A stretch of 64,000 nucleotides of DNA from assembly GCF_030503875.2 (NCBI RefSeq), contig NZ_CP129968.2, positions 1,240,001 through 1,304,000 of the forward strand. Reading direction: 5' to 3'. The DNA comes from Marivirga arenosa. GTDB taxonomy: Bacteria > Bacteroidota > Bacteroidia > Cytophagales > Cyclobacteriaceae. Position 1 is the first letter of the stretch, and each line of letters opens with the position of its first letter. The notes under the pieces are model-generated. The model was given only the letters and a program-made list of their open reading frames with translations, searched no databases and was not told the origin of the DNA. The position numbers and the translations under genes were made by a program. Of this stretch, positions 7,981 to 15,615 are shown piece by piece.

Positions 7981-8020
7981 AAAAAGGCTTATCGGACATC
8001 CGGTAAGCCTTTTTTGTTTT
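7981..8020 (+). terminator. trp attenuator 2 (intrinsic terminator)
   Basis: AAAAGGCTTA (7982-7991) pairs with TAAGCCTTTT (8004-8013), extended inward by TCGG (7992-7995) with CCGG (8000-8003) around an ACAT loop, and followed by a T-rich tract to about 8020. It is a strong intrinsic terminator located 65 nt before the trpE start, so transcription must pass two attenuators in series. Confidence 0.9.
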
Positions 8021-8085
8021 TAAGGGTTGAATCCAGAACATAAATTATAAACAGAAAGCTAGTATAAAATTAAAATAAAGTATAA

Positions 8086-9489
8086 ATGAAAATAAAGAAA
8101 TCACATATCACCCTACCGGCAGACTCCTTTACTCCGGTAGCACTTTATTTACGGTTGAGAGATCAATTTCCGCATACCTTTTTGATGGAGAGTTCTGATT
8201 ATCATACCAGAAGAAACAGTTTTTCATATATAGGAGTACAATCCGTTGCGGAGGTAAAAGCCAATGAAAATAGCTTTTATACTGAAATTGAAGGAGAGAC
8301 AAAAACCGAAGAACTTAATAGTAAATTAGAACTGCCTGATAAGCTACAATCTTTTATTAATCAATTTGAAGCAGATGAAATTTTCCCTCAGGAGGATTTT
8401 GAAGAAAGTGGTTTCTTTGGCGCTACTGGCTTTGACGGGGTGCAGTATTTTGAGGATATCAACTTTGAAAAGGTAGATAAAGATATTCCATTTCTTCGTT
8501 ATCATTTTTATCGCTTTGTATTAGTCTTTGATCACTTTAAAGATGAATTGCATGTTTTTGAACATCAGCTTAAAAAAGAATATGATTTTAAATTGAATGA
8601 CTTAGTTCAGATCATATTAAATCGTTCTGTCCCTCAATTTCAGTTTAAAAAAGTCGGAGAGGAAGAAAGCAATATGACGGATGATGAATTCCTTAGCATT
8701 ATCAACAAAGGAATTGAGCACGCTCAATTTGGAGATGTATTTCAAATTGTTCTATCCCGTGCTTTTTCTCAATCATTCAAAGGTGATGAATTTACAGTGT
8801 ATAGAGCTTTACGCTCACTAAACCCATCGCCTTATTTATTTTATTTCGATTATGGAGATTATAAGCTATTTGGCTCTTCACCAGAAGCTCAGGTAGGGGT
8901 GAAGTCAGGAAAAGCATATGTGAATCCTATAGCCGGTACTTACCGCAGAAGTGGGGATGATGCAGCAGATGCCAAATTAGCGGATCAGTTACTAAATGAT
9001 GAAAAGGAAAATGCCGAACACACCATGCTGGTTGATTTAGGGAGAAATGATCTATCTAAAAATGGTGAAAATGTGGAGGTGGAAGTATACAAAGAGATTC
9101 AATTTTATTCTCATGTAATCCATTTAGTAAGCAAAGTAACAGCGGATGTTCCTGAAAAATCTGCAGTACAACTATTGGCTGACACCTTCCCAGCAGGTAC
9201 CTTAAGTGGTGCGCCAAAGTATAAAGCTTTAGAATTAATTAATAAGTATGAACCTACGGGTAGAGGTTTGTACGGGGGTGCTGTAGGTTTAATTGGATTG
9301 AACGGAAACCTCAATCATGCCATAGTGATTCGATCTTTTGTGAGTAAGAAGAATAAGTTGAATTATAGAGCAGGAGCAGGAATTGTGGCTTTGTCTGATC
9401 CTGAAAGTGAATTACAAGAAGTGCATAATAAGTTATTTGCCTTGAGAAAAGCAATGGATAAGGCTGAGCATTTGTTTGATCAAAATTAA
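8086..9489 (+). CDS. trpE: Anthranilate synthase component I
   Basis: A 467-aa chorismate-binding enzyme that converts chorismate plus ammonia from TrpG into anthranilate, the first committed step of tryptophan synthesis. The N-terminal LMESSD corresponds to the LLES-type tryptophan-binding site, suggesting retained feedback inhibition. The catalytic domain shows FQIVLSRAFSQ, PSPYLFYFDYGDYKLFGSSPE, PIAGTYRR, DLGRNDLSK and TFPAGTLSGAPKYKALE. It is the first structural gene after the tandem attenuators, and trpG follows within 15 bp. Confidence 0.97.
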   Translation: MKIKKSHITLPADSFTPVALYLRLRDQFPHTFLMESSDYHTRRNSFSYIGVQSVAEVKANENSFYTEIEGETKTEELNSKLELPDKLQSFINQFEADEIFPQEDFEESGFFGATGFDGVQYFEDINFEKVDKDIPFLRYHFYRFVLVFDHFKDELHVFEHQLKKEYDFKLNDLVQIILNRSVPQFQFKKVGEEESNMTDDEFLSIINKGIEHAQFGDVFQIVLSRAFSQSFKGDEFTVYRALRSLNPSPYLFYFDYGDYKLFGSSPEAQVGVKSGKAYVNPIAGTYRRSGDDAADAKLADQLLNDEKENAEHTMLVDLGRNDLSKNGENVEVEVYKEIQFYSHVIHLVSKVTADVPEKSAVQLLADTFPAGTLSGAPKYKALELINKYEPTGRGLYGGAVGLIGLNGNLNHAIVIRSFVSKKNKLNYRAGAGIVALSDPESELQEVHNKLFALRKAMDKAEHLFDQN

Positions 9490-9503
9490 TTAAGGTGAAG
9501 GAT

Positions 9504-10073
9504 ATGAAAATATTATTGTTAGATAATTACGACTCCTTTACTTACAACTTGGTGGAGGTGATTAGAAAGCAAAAGTTGTCTATTGAAATTGATGTAGTCA
9601 GAAATGATAAAATTACTTTGGATGAGGTGGCTAAATATGATAAAATTTTATTGTCTCCTGGTCCTAGTGTACCTGAAAATGCAGGTATCATGCTTAATTT
9701 AATAAAAGAATATGCACCTACTAAACCTATTTTGGGAATATGCTTAGGTCATCAGGCTATAGGTCAGGTGTTTGGCGGAAAGCTATTAAATATTCAGCCT
9801 GTAAAACACGGTATTCAAAATAAAGCAAAACTAGAACAGCATTATTTGTTTGAAGGAATAAATGAAGAAATCAATGTGGGTCGCTACCATTCCTGGGTAA
9901 TTGATGAAGTTGATTTCCCACAGGATTTAGAGATACTGGGGAGAACAGATGATGGACAAATTATGGCGGCTGCTCATAAAGAATATGATGTATGCGGATT
10001 ACAATTTCATCCTGAATCTGTCATGACCCCAGAAGGTGGTAAAATACTTAAGAATTGGATATTGAGAGCTTGA
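9504..10073 (+). CDS. trpG: Anthranilate synthase component II (glutamine amidotransferase)
   Basis: A 189-aa class I glutamine amidotransferase that supplies ammonia to TrpE. It begins MKILLLDNYDSFTYNL; the nucleophile Cys lies in GICLGHQAIGQ, and the His-Glu pair in LQFHPESVMTPEG. I chose the ATG at 9504, preceded by an AGGTGAAGGA purine-rich stretch, over the GTG at 9495, which would add three residues. The spacing to trpE is short enough for coupling. p-Aminobenzoate synthase subunits share this fold, but the operon makes TrpG clear. Confidence 0.96.
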   Translation: MKILLLDNYDSFTYNLVEVIRKQKLSIEIDVVRNDKITLDEVAKYDKILLSPGPSVPENAGIMLNLIKEYAPTKPILGICLGHQAIGQVFGGKLLNIQPVKHGIQNKAKLEQHYLFEGINEEINVGRYHSWVIDEVDFPQDLEILGRTDDGQIMAAAHKEYDVCGLQFHPESVMTPEGGKILKNWILRA

Positions 10074-10092
10074 AGTTAGATGTATTTGATAA

Positions 10093-10247
10093 GGTCAGTA
10101 CCAAGGTCAGACCGTAATTATGGTACCAGAGGTCAGATCATACTTATGTGGTTGATAAGGTCAGTACCAAAGGTCAGACCTTACTTATCTTGTAGATTAG
10201 GTCGGTACCAGTGGTCAGACCATATCTATGGTATCAATAGTCAGACC
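10093..10247 (+). repeat. trp hairpin repeat cluster A (trpG-trpD gap)
   Basis: Copies of a ~22-nt unit: 10093-10113, 10159-10180 and 10200-10221 are full; 10122-10139 and 10230-10247 are degenerate. The consensus is GGTCAG-T-ACC-N3-GGTCAGACC. Each full copy folds as GGTC/GACC, a mismatch (mostly A-A), a G-C pair, one bulged base, then ACC/GGT with a ~3-nt loop. Copies are about 30-45 nt apart. The short reading frame at 10080-10271 is formed by these repeats and is not a gene. Confidence 0.85.
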
Positions 10248-10297
10248 AGACTTAACATTAATATGAAATAAAATAGAGATATAAAAGACGAAAAAAT

Positions 10298-10321
10298 AGT
10301 CTTGAATCTTGATTCAAGACT
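10298..10321 (+). repeat. Perfect inverted repeat before trpD
   Basis: AGTCTTGAATC (10298-10308), TT, then GATTCAAGACT (10311-10321) form an 11-bp perfect inverted repeat ending 15 nt before the trpD ATG. It is followed by CTAAAAATCTAAATT. The ACTCTAAA-ATCT string near the start recurs before trpC and the DAHP synthase gene, so it may be part of a shared pre-start element. Confidence 0.75.
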
Positions 10322-10336
10322 CTAAAAATCTAAATT

Positions 10337-11323
10337 ATGAAAGAATTACTTAATAGATTATCACAATATAATACGCTAAGCAAGGAAGAAGCTAAAGCCA
10401 TATTTTTAAGAATAGGGCAGGGTGAATTTAATAATTCAGAGTTGGCGGCTTTCATGACTCTTTTTATGATTCGCCCTGTAACGGTAGAAGAATTAAGTGG
10501 ATTTCGCGATGGCTTGATGGAATTGAGAGTTCCTATTGACTTATCTGCCTATGACGGTATGGACTTATGTGGTACTGGAGGTGATGGTAAAAACACATTT
10601 AATATCAGTACACTATCTGCATTTGTAGTAGCAGCTTGTGGTCAAAATGTAGTGAAGCATGGAAATTATGGGGTTTCTTCTAAATGTGGTAGTTCTAATT
10701 TATTGGAGCATTTTGGATATGAATTTACCAATGAGCAATCTGTTTTGGAAAAACAATTAGAAGGAAGTGGTATTTGCTTTTTGCATGCCCCGAAATTTCA
10801 CCCCGCTATGCGATTTGTAGGACCAATCAGAAAAGAACTAGGAGTCAAGACCTTCTTCAATATGTTGGGGCCTTTGGTAAATCCAGCCAGACCCAAAAAA
10901 CAGTTAGCAGGTGTTTTCAGTCATGAACTGGCTAGAATTTATTCTTACCTATTCCAGGAAACCGATACTAAATACAGTGTAGTATATGACTTGGAAGGCT
11001 ATGATGAATGCTCCTTAACCTGTGAAACTAAGGTGTTTTCTTCAGAAGGCGAGCAGTTTGTAAAAGCTGAAGATTTTGGTTTGACTAAAATAAAATCGGA
11101 AGAGATTCATGGCGGAGAAACTATTGAAGAAGCTGCAAAAATTTTCACTGATATATTAAAAGGAGAAGGAACGCAAGCACAGCATTCTGTGGTTTATGCC
11201 AATAGCGCATTAGCCTTAAAAGCGGCTGGAAAATATGAAAGCTTATCAGAAGCTAAAGAAGCGGCAAAAGAAGCTGTGGAGTCTGGGAAAGCTTACCAAG
11301 TATTTAAAAAATTATTAGGGTGA
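10337..11323 (+). CDS. trpD: Anthranilate phosphoribosyltransferase
   Basis: A 328-aa enzyme that transfers phosphoribose from PRPP to anthranilate. The glycine-rich PRPP loop DLCGTGGDGKNTFNIST, the VVKHGNYGVSSKCGSSNLLE stretch and FNMLGPLVNPARPK are diagnostic. The length is usual for a stand-alone TrpD. It is separated from trpG by about 260 bp of hairpin repeats, which is unusual within a trp operon, and from trpC by about 200 bp containing two more repeat copies. Confidence 0.97.
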   Translation: MKELLNRLSQYNTLSKEEAKAIFLRIGQGEFNNSELAAFMTLFMIRPVTVEELSGFRDGLMELRVPIDLSAYDGMDLCGTGGDGKNTFNISTLSAFVVAACGQNVVKHGNYGVSSKCGSSNLLEHFGYEFTNEQSVLEKQLEGSGICFLHAPKFHPAMRFVGPIRKELGVKTFFNMLGPLVNPARPKKQLAGVFSHELARIYSYLFQETDTKYSVVYDLEGYDECSLTCETKVFSSEGEQFVKAEDFGLTKIKSEEIHGGETIEEAAKIFTDILKGEGTQAQHSVVYANSALALKAAGKYESLSEAKEAAKEAVESGKAYQVFKKLLG

Positions 11324-11336
11324 AGCTTGAAGTTTA

Positions 11337-11521
11337 GGTCAGTACTAAAGGTCAGACCTAAAAGACATTCGTTAAATATTTCCTTGAGTAATTCCTGCGA
11401 AGGCAGGAAACTATAAAATTCAGGTCATTAACAGAGGTCAGATCGTATTTAGGTTTAGAATGAAAAAATTAGAAAAAAAGTAGAAATATGAAAGGTTCTA
11501 GAATCTAGAATCTAAAATCTT
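11337..11521 (+). repeat. trp hairpin repeat cluster B and other repeats (trpD-trpC gap)
   Basis: Two copies of the trp hairpin unit: 11337-11358 (GGTCAG-T-ACT..., where a G-U pair replaces G-C in the inner stem) and 11423-11444 (degenerate, ending GATC). Between them TTCCTGC (11392-11398), GAAG, GCAGGAA (11403-11409) forms a separate 7-bp hairpin of the kind seen near 1793. The gap ends with TTCTAGAATCTAGAATC and CTAAAATCTTATAAAA directly before the trpC ATG. Confidence 0.8.
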
Positions 11522-11527
11522 ATAAAA

Positions 11528-12343
11528 ATGAACATATTAGAACAAATAGCAGAATATAAAAAGGAAGAGGTTAAAGAGAGACAAAAACTATTTCCAGTAG
11601 AATTTTTAAAACAAAAACTCTATTACAAGACAAAGCCTGTCAGTTTGAAATCATACATATTGGATGAAACTAAATCAGGTATCATTGCAGAGATAAAGAG
11701 GAAATCACCTTCTGAAGGCGTGATTAATCCAAATATTTCAGTTGAAGAGGTGTCAATTGGGTATATGCAAAGTGGTTCTAGTGCTTTATCTGTTTTAACC
11801 GATGAGCCTTCTTTTGGAGGTAGTCTTAAAGATTTAGAAACAGCAAGAAAATACAACTATTGCCCAATCTTGAGAAAGGATTTTATGTTAGATCCTTATC
11901 AGGTTTATGAAGCGAAAGCGCACGGAGCGGATGCTATTTTACTAATAGCAGCCATGATTGATAAAACTCAATGTCAGGAGTTAGCATCTTTGGCTCATGA
12001 ATTAGGAATGGAAGTTTTATTGGAAGTTCACAATCATGCTGAGTTAAATTCTCATTTTGGTAATTATGCTGATTTAGTAGGGATAAACAGCAGAGACTTA
12101 AAAAGTTTTAATACGAACCTTGAGGTAGCCAAAGAATTAGCGGATCAACTTCCTGATGACGTTCCTAAAATAGCTGAAAGCGGATTAAAAACTCCGGAGG
12201 ATGTTTTAAGAATGAAAGTAGCTGGATTTGATGGTTTCTTAATTGGCACCACCTTTATGAAAAGCAGTCAGCCCGCTAAAGCTTGCCAAAGGTTTAGTCA
12301 GCAAGTGAAAAATCTAATCACAAATCAAGGAGAAGTAGCATAA
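11528..12343 (+). CDS. trpC: Indole-3-glycerol phosphate synthase
   Basis: A 271-aa TIM-barrel enzyme that closes the indole ring from CdRP. Signatures include IIAEIKRKSPSEGVI (catalytic Lys), CPILRKDFMLDPYQVYEA, ADAILLIAA, LLEVHNHAEL, VGINSRDLKSF and IAESGLKTPEDV. Length is standard. trpF follows after 28 bp with no hairpin repeat between them; this is one of the two tightly packed junctions of the operon. Confidence 0.97.
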   Translation: MNILEQIAEYKKEEVKERQKLFPVEFLKQKLYYKTKPVSLKSYILDETKSGIIAEIKRKSPSEGVINPNISVEEVSIGYMQSGSSALSVLTDEPSFGGSLKDLETARKYNYCPILRKDFMLDPYQVYEAKAHGADAILLIAAMIDKTQCQELASLAHELGMEVLLEVHNHAELNSHFGNYADLVGINSRDLKSFNTNLEVAKELADQLPDDVPKIAESGLKTPEDVLRMKVAGFDGFLIGTTFMKSSQPAKACQRFSQQVKNLITNQGEVA

Positions 12344-12371
12344 TATAAATTTTCAACTAAAATCTATAGAT

Positions 12372-12980
12372 ATGAAAAAGAAGATTTGCGGAATGAGGGA
12401 GGTTCAAAATGTTAAAGATGTACTGGAATATAATCCTGATTATATGGGCTTCATTTTCTATGAAAAGTCAAGTCGCTTTGTAGGTAAAGATCAAATGCAG
12501 GAGCTGATCAAATTGAATTTTGGTGAAACAGAAAGAGTAGGGGTGTTTGTGAATGAGTCATTTGATAAAATATTAGAATATGCTGATTTAGGTTTTTTTG
12601 ATATTGTTCAGCTTCACGGAAAGGAGAGCCCAGAGCAAGTTGAAAAATTGAAAGCAGAAGGTTTAGAAGTGATAAAAGTATTCTCGGTAGGAGATGATTT
12701 TGATGGGGCACAATTGAAAGCATATAAAAAAGCCGATTATTATTTGTTTGATACAAAAGGAAAGCTGCCAGGAGGTAACGGAGAAAAGTTTGATTGGTCT
12801 GTTTTAAATTCAGCGGCAATTAATAAGCCATTCTTTTTAAGTGGAGGCTTAGATGAAAACGATACTAACATAGATAAAAGTCAGTTTAAAAATTTATATG
12901 GACTTGATTTCAACAGTAAACTGGAATTGGAGCCCGGATTTAAGGATGTGATTAAAGTTCAAGAAGTATTGGGTACTTAG
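12372..12980 (+). CDS. trpF: Phosphoribosylanthranilate isomerase
   Basis: A 202-aa TIM barrel catalysing the Amadori rearrangement of PRA to CdRP. It begins KKICGMREVQNV (catalytic Cys) and contains GFIFYEKSSRFV, RVGVFVNES, VQLHGKESPE, and the C-terminal catalytic Asp in YLFDTKGKLPGGNGEKFDW, then FLSGGLDENN-like residues. Its TAG stop overlaps the first G of a hairpin repeat copy (12980-13001), the best-paired copy in the operon. Confidence 0.96.
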   Translation: MKKKICGMREVQNVKDVLEYNPDYMGFIFYEKSSRFVGKDQMQELIKLNFGETERVGVFVNESFDKILEYADLGFFDIVQLHGKESPEQVEKLKAEGLEVIKVFSVGDDFDGAQLKAYKKADYYLFDTKGKLPGGNGEKFDWSVLNSAAINKPFFLSGGLDENDTNIDKSQFKNLYGLDFNSKLELEPGFKDVIKVQEVLGT

Positions 12981-13001
12981 GTCAGCACCAAAGGTCTGAC
13001 C
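12980..13001 (+). repeat. trp hairpin repeat C (trpF-trpB gap), fully paired copy
   Basis: GGTCAG, a bulged C, ACC, loop AAA, GGT, CTGACC. Here the position that is mismatched A-A in most copies is an A-T pair, so the stem is 9 bp with a single bulge. This copy best shows that the unit is a hairpin. It overlaps the trpF stop codon. Confidence 0.85.
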
Positions 13002-13104
13002 GATAATTGATAGATCAAAGATTATAAAAAGTAAAAATAATTAGAAAAATAAAGAGAGTATCGCTGTACTTGATACCAGATACTCACTACTTAATATTTA
13101 AAGT

Positions 13105-14286
13105 ATGGAAATTAAAATAGATGAAAACGGATATTATGGGAAATTTGGCGGGGCATTTATTCCAGAGCTTCTCCATCCTAATATAGAAGAGCTAAAAGCC
13201 AATTATCTTAAAATATCCGAAGATGAAGAGTTTCAAAATGAGTTTAAGTCTTTATTAAAGGATTATGTAGGGAGACCCACTCCATTATTTCTGGCTAAAA
13301 AGCTATCTGAAAAATACGGGGCAAAAATATATCTTAAAAGAGAGGATTTAAATCATACAGGCGCTCATAAAATTAATAACGCTATTGGGCAGGCACTATT
13401 AGCCAAGCGTTTGGGTAAAAAGAAAATCATAGCTGAAACTGGGGCTGGTCAGCATGGGGTGGCTACAGCTACTGCTTGTGCATTATTAGATATGCCTTGT
13501 ACAGTTTTTATGGGTGAAATTGACATGGAACGTCAGAAGCCCAATGTTGAAAGAATGAAAATTTTAGGGGCTAAAGTGGTACCTGCTACTTCAGGTTCTA
13601 AAACACTAAAGGATGCTACAAACGAAGCTATGCGTTTTTGGATCAACAATCCTGATGATACGCATTATATAATAGGTTCAGTAGTGGGGCCTCACCCTTT
13701 TCCTGATATGGTAAGTAGATTTCAATCTGTCATTAGTGAGGAGATTATGCACCAACTTCAAGAACAGGAAGGTAAAAACGCCCCTGATTATGTAATAGCC
13801 TGTGTTGGAGGAGGAAGTAATGCAGCAGGTGCATTCTACCATTATTTAAATAATGAAAAAGTGAAATTGGTTGCGGTTGAAGCAGCAGGGCATGGAATAG
13901 ACAGTGGAGAAACTGCCGCAACAACAGCTAAAGGTAGTGAGGGTGTTTTACATGGCTTCAAAACTTTATTAATGCAATCTGAAGACGGACAGGTTACCGA
14001 GCCTTATTCTATTTCAGCTGGTTTAGATTATCCAGGTATTGGGCCGCTTCATGCTCATTTATATGAAAGCAAGAGAGGGATTTTTAAATATGTTACAGAC
14101 AAAGAAGCTATGGACGCTGGTGTAGAATTAAGCAAAATGGAAGGTATTATTCCAGCAGTGGAGACTGCACATGCATTAGCTGCATTAGATCAGTTTAATT
14201 TTAATAAGGAGGATGTAGTGGTAATCAATTTATCGGGAAGAGGGGATAAGGATTTACAGACTTATATCAATTTTGGCAACTATTAA
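13105..14286 (+). CDS. trpB: Tryptophan synthase beta chain
   Basis: A 393-aa PLP enzyme that condenses indole with serine. The N-terminus [14 protein letters not shown] is typical. The PLP Schiff-base Lys lies in [15 protein letters not shown], and the phosphate-binding loop in [30 protein letters not shown] and the C-terminal [11 protein letters not shown] complete the signature. About 240 bp of non-coding sequence, including hairpin repeats, separates it from trpA, whereas trpB and trpA usually overlap or are close. Confidence 0.98.
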   Translation: MEIKIDENGYYGKFGGAFIPELLHPNIEELKANYLKISEDEEFQNEFKSLLKDYVGRPTPLFLAKKLSEKYGAKIYLKREDLNHTGAHKINNAIGQALLAKRLGKKKIIAETGAGQHGVATATACALLDMPCTVFMGEIDMERQKPNVERMKILGAKVVPATSGSKTLKDATNEAMRFWINNPDDTHYIIGSVVGPHPFPDMVSRFQSVISEEIMHQLQEQEGKNAPDYVIACVGGGSNAAGAFYHYLNNEKVKLVAVEAAGHGIDSGETAATTAKGSEGVLHGFKTLLMQSEDGQVTEPYSISAGLDYPGIGPLHAHLYESKRGIFKYVTDKEAMDAGVELSKMEGIIPAVETAHALAALDQFNFNKEDVVVINLSGRGDKDLQTYINFGNY

Positions 14287-14305
14287 TTATTACTATTTAG
14301 TTTTT

Positions 14306-14380
14306 GGTAATTAGTTTTTAGTCTTAGGGAGTTACTCCATTATGTAACTGCCATAAACTTAAAACCTAAAACTAATAACC
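14306..14380. repeat. Imperfect long palindrome after trpB
   Basis: GGTAATTAGTTTTT (from 14306) pairs with AAAACTAATAACC (to 14380) with a single mismatch over about 13 positions, and an inner GTTAC (14331-14335) pairs with GTAAC (14344-14348). It may form a large stem-loop in the trpB-trpA spacer. The TTAGTTTTTAG style is common in dispersed Bacteroidota repeats, though I could not search for copies. Confidence 0.5.
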
Positions 14381-14410
14381 CTGTAAATCAAAAATATTAA
14401 AGGAATTGTA

Positions 14411-14500
14411 CAGCACCATGGTCAGACGATAGTCAGACCATAGCTCTTAGATCAGACAATAGTCAGATCGCTTGAAACAAGATCAGACAGTAGTCGAATC
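14411..14500 (+). repeat. trp hairpin repeat cluster D (trpB-trpA gap)
   Basis: Three hairpins with a shorter loop: 14420-14439 (GGTC-A-GAC, loop GATA, GTC-A-GACC), 14450-14469 (GATC-A-GAC, AATA, GTC-A-GATC) and 14481-14500 (GATCAGAC, AGTA, GTCGAATC, degenerate). A partial copy starts at 14411. The change from GGTC/GACC to GATC/GATC alters both sides of one pair together, which is compensatory and argues for selection on the RNA or DNA stem. Confidence 0.85.
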
Positions 14501-14524
14501 GGTTCTAATACTAACTAAAAAATA

Positions 14525-15298
14525 ATGACTAATAGAATAGAAAAAGTTTTTCATCAGAAAGAAAAAGAAAAGCTTACGATTTATTTCACAGCAGGCTATC
14601 CGCGCTTAGAGGATACCAATACAATTTTAAAAGCACTGGATGAATCAGATGTTGACATCATTGAAATTGGGATGCCCTATTCAGATCCATTAGCCGATGG
14701 TCCTACTATTCAACAAAGTAGCATGACGGCTTTAGCCAATGGAATGAACCTTAATAAACTTTTTGAGCAATTGGCAGAGCTAAGAAAGATAACTCAAAAG
14801 CCGGTCTTCATTATGGGTTACTGTAATAATGTATTGAAATATGGGACTGAAAAATTCTGTCAAAAGTGTGCTGAGGTCGGTATTGATGGTTTAATCCTAC
14901 CTGATATGCCTATGCATGAATTTAAATTACAATTTAAGCCCATTTTCGATCAGTACAATCTTAAAAATGTGTTCTTAGTTACTCCCAAAACCTCTGAAGA
15001 GAGAATTAAAGAGGTCGATGAGCAAGAAGGAGGGTTTATTTACATGGTTAGTAGTTCGAGCACCACCGGGGGTTCTTGGGGAGATAGTCCGGAGCGATTA
15101 GAATATTTGAAGAGAATTCAAAGCATGAATCTAAAAACACCGCGTATGGTAGGCTTCGGTATTAGCGACCACGCTGCTTTAAAAATGGTGAATCAATTTG
15201 CGGATGGAGGTATAATTGGGAGTGCTTTTATTAAAGCATTGAATGCAGATGATCTGGAAGGAAGTATTAAAGGTTTTATTAAAAAGATAAAGCCGTAG
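14525..15298 (+). CDS. trpA: Tryptophan synthase alpha chain
   Basis: A 257-aa TIM barrel that cleaves indole-3-glycerol phosphate to indole and G3P. Catalytic Glu and Asp lie in IIEIGMPYSDPLADGPTIQ. The phosphate-binding end shows VSSSSTTGG, and PRMVGFGISDHAALKMV is typical. Length is normal. It works in complex with TrpB. A 317-bp gap full of hairpin repeats follows before the DAHP synthase gene. Confidence 0.97.
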   Translation: MTNRIEKVFHQKEKEKLTIYFTAGYPRLEDTNTILKALDESDVDIIEIGMPYSDPLADGPTIQQSSMTALANGMNLNKLFEQLAELRKITQKPVFIMGYCNNVLKYGTEKFCQKCAEVGIDGLILPDMPMHEFKLQFKPIFDQYNLKNVFLVTPKTSEERIKEVDEQEGGFIYMVSSSSTTGGSWGDSPERLEYLKRIQSMNLKTPRMVGFGISDHAALKMVNQFADGGIIGSAFIKALNADDLEGSIKGFIKKIKP

Positions 15299-15343
15299 CC
15301 AAAAAGGTCTCCTAACCCTCAAAGGGTGGAAGTAGCTTGCTTA

Positions 15344-15514
15344 GGTCAGTACCGTAGATTAGACCTGAAATAAATATGCTCGCTTAGGTCGGCACCAAAG
15401 GTCAGACCGGCAAAGAGCTATGAAACAAAATGGATACTTAGGTCAGAACCGCAGGTCAGACCGGTAAAAGTTACCAAATATAATGGAAGCTTAGGTCAGC
15501 TCCGAAGGTCAGAC
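15344..15514 (+). repeat. trp hairpin repeat cluster E (trpA-DAHP synthase gap)
   Basis: Four copies at 15344-15365, 15387-15408, 15441-15462 and 15493-15514, spaced 43, 54 and 52 nt apart. Each is preceded by TTA (usually CTTA) and three are followed by CG. Outer arms GGTC/GACC are invariant; the inner arms and loop vary (ACC-GTA, ACC-AAA, ACC-GCA, TCC-GAA). This 317-bp gap holds nothing else except a TCTAGA-type pre-start element (about 15568-15608). Confidence 0.88.
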
Positions 15515-15615
15515 CGTTAAATGCAATAACAATTAAAAATATAATAAACCTAAAATCTAGAAGCATCACATTAAATCTTGACTCTAGATTCTGGACTCTA
15601 AAATCTTAAAAAAAA

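Noticed and set aside
10080..10271. 63-aa frame in the trpG-trpD gap
   Set aside because: Its codons are just the hairpin repeats read through; no family similarity or start signal.
12508..12819. 103-aa minus-strand frame inside trpF
   Set aside because: Antisense shadow within a highly conserved gene.
10093..15514. CRISPR array made of the GGTCAG repeats
   Set aside because: Units vary in sequence, are spread over five gaps between trp genes, have irregular spacing and no cas genes nearby.
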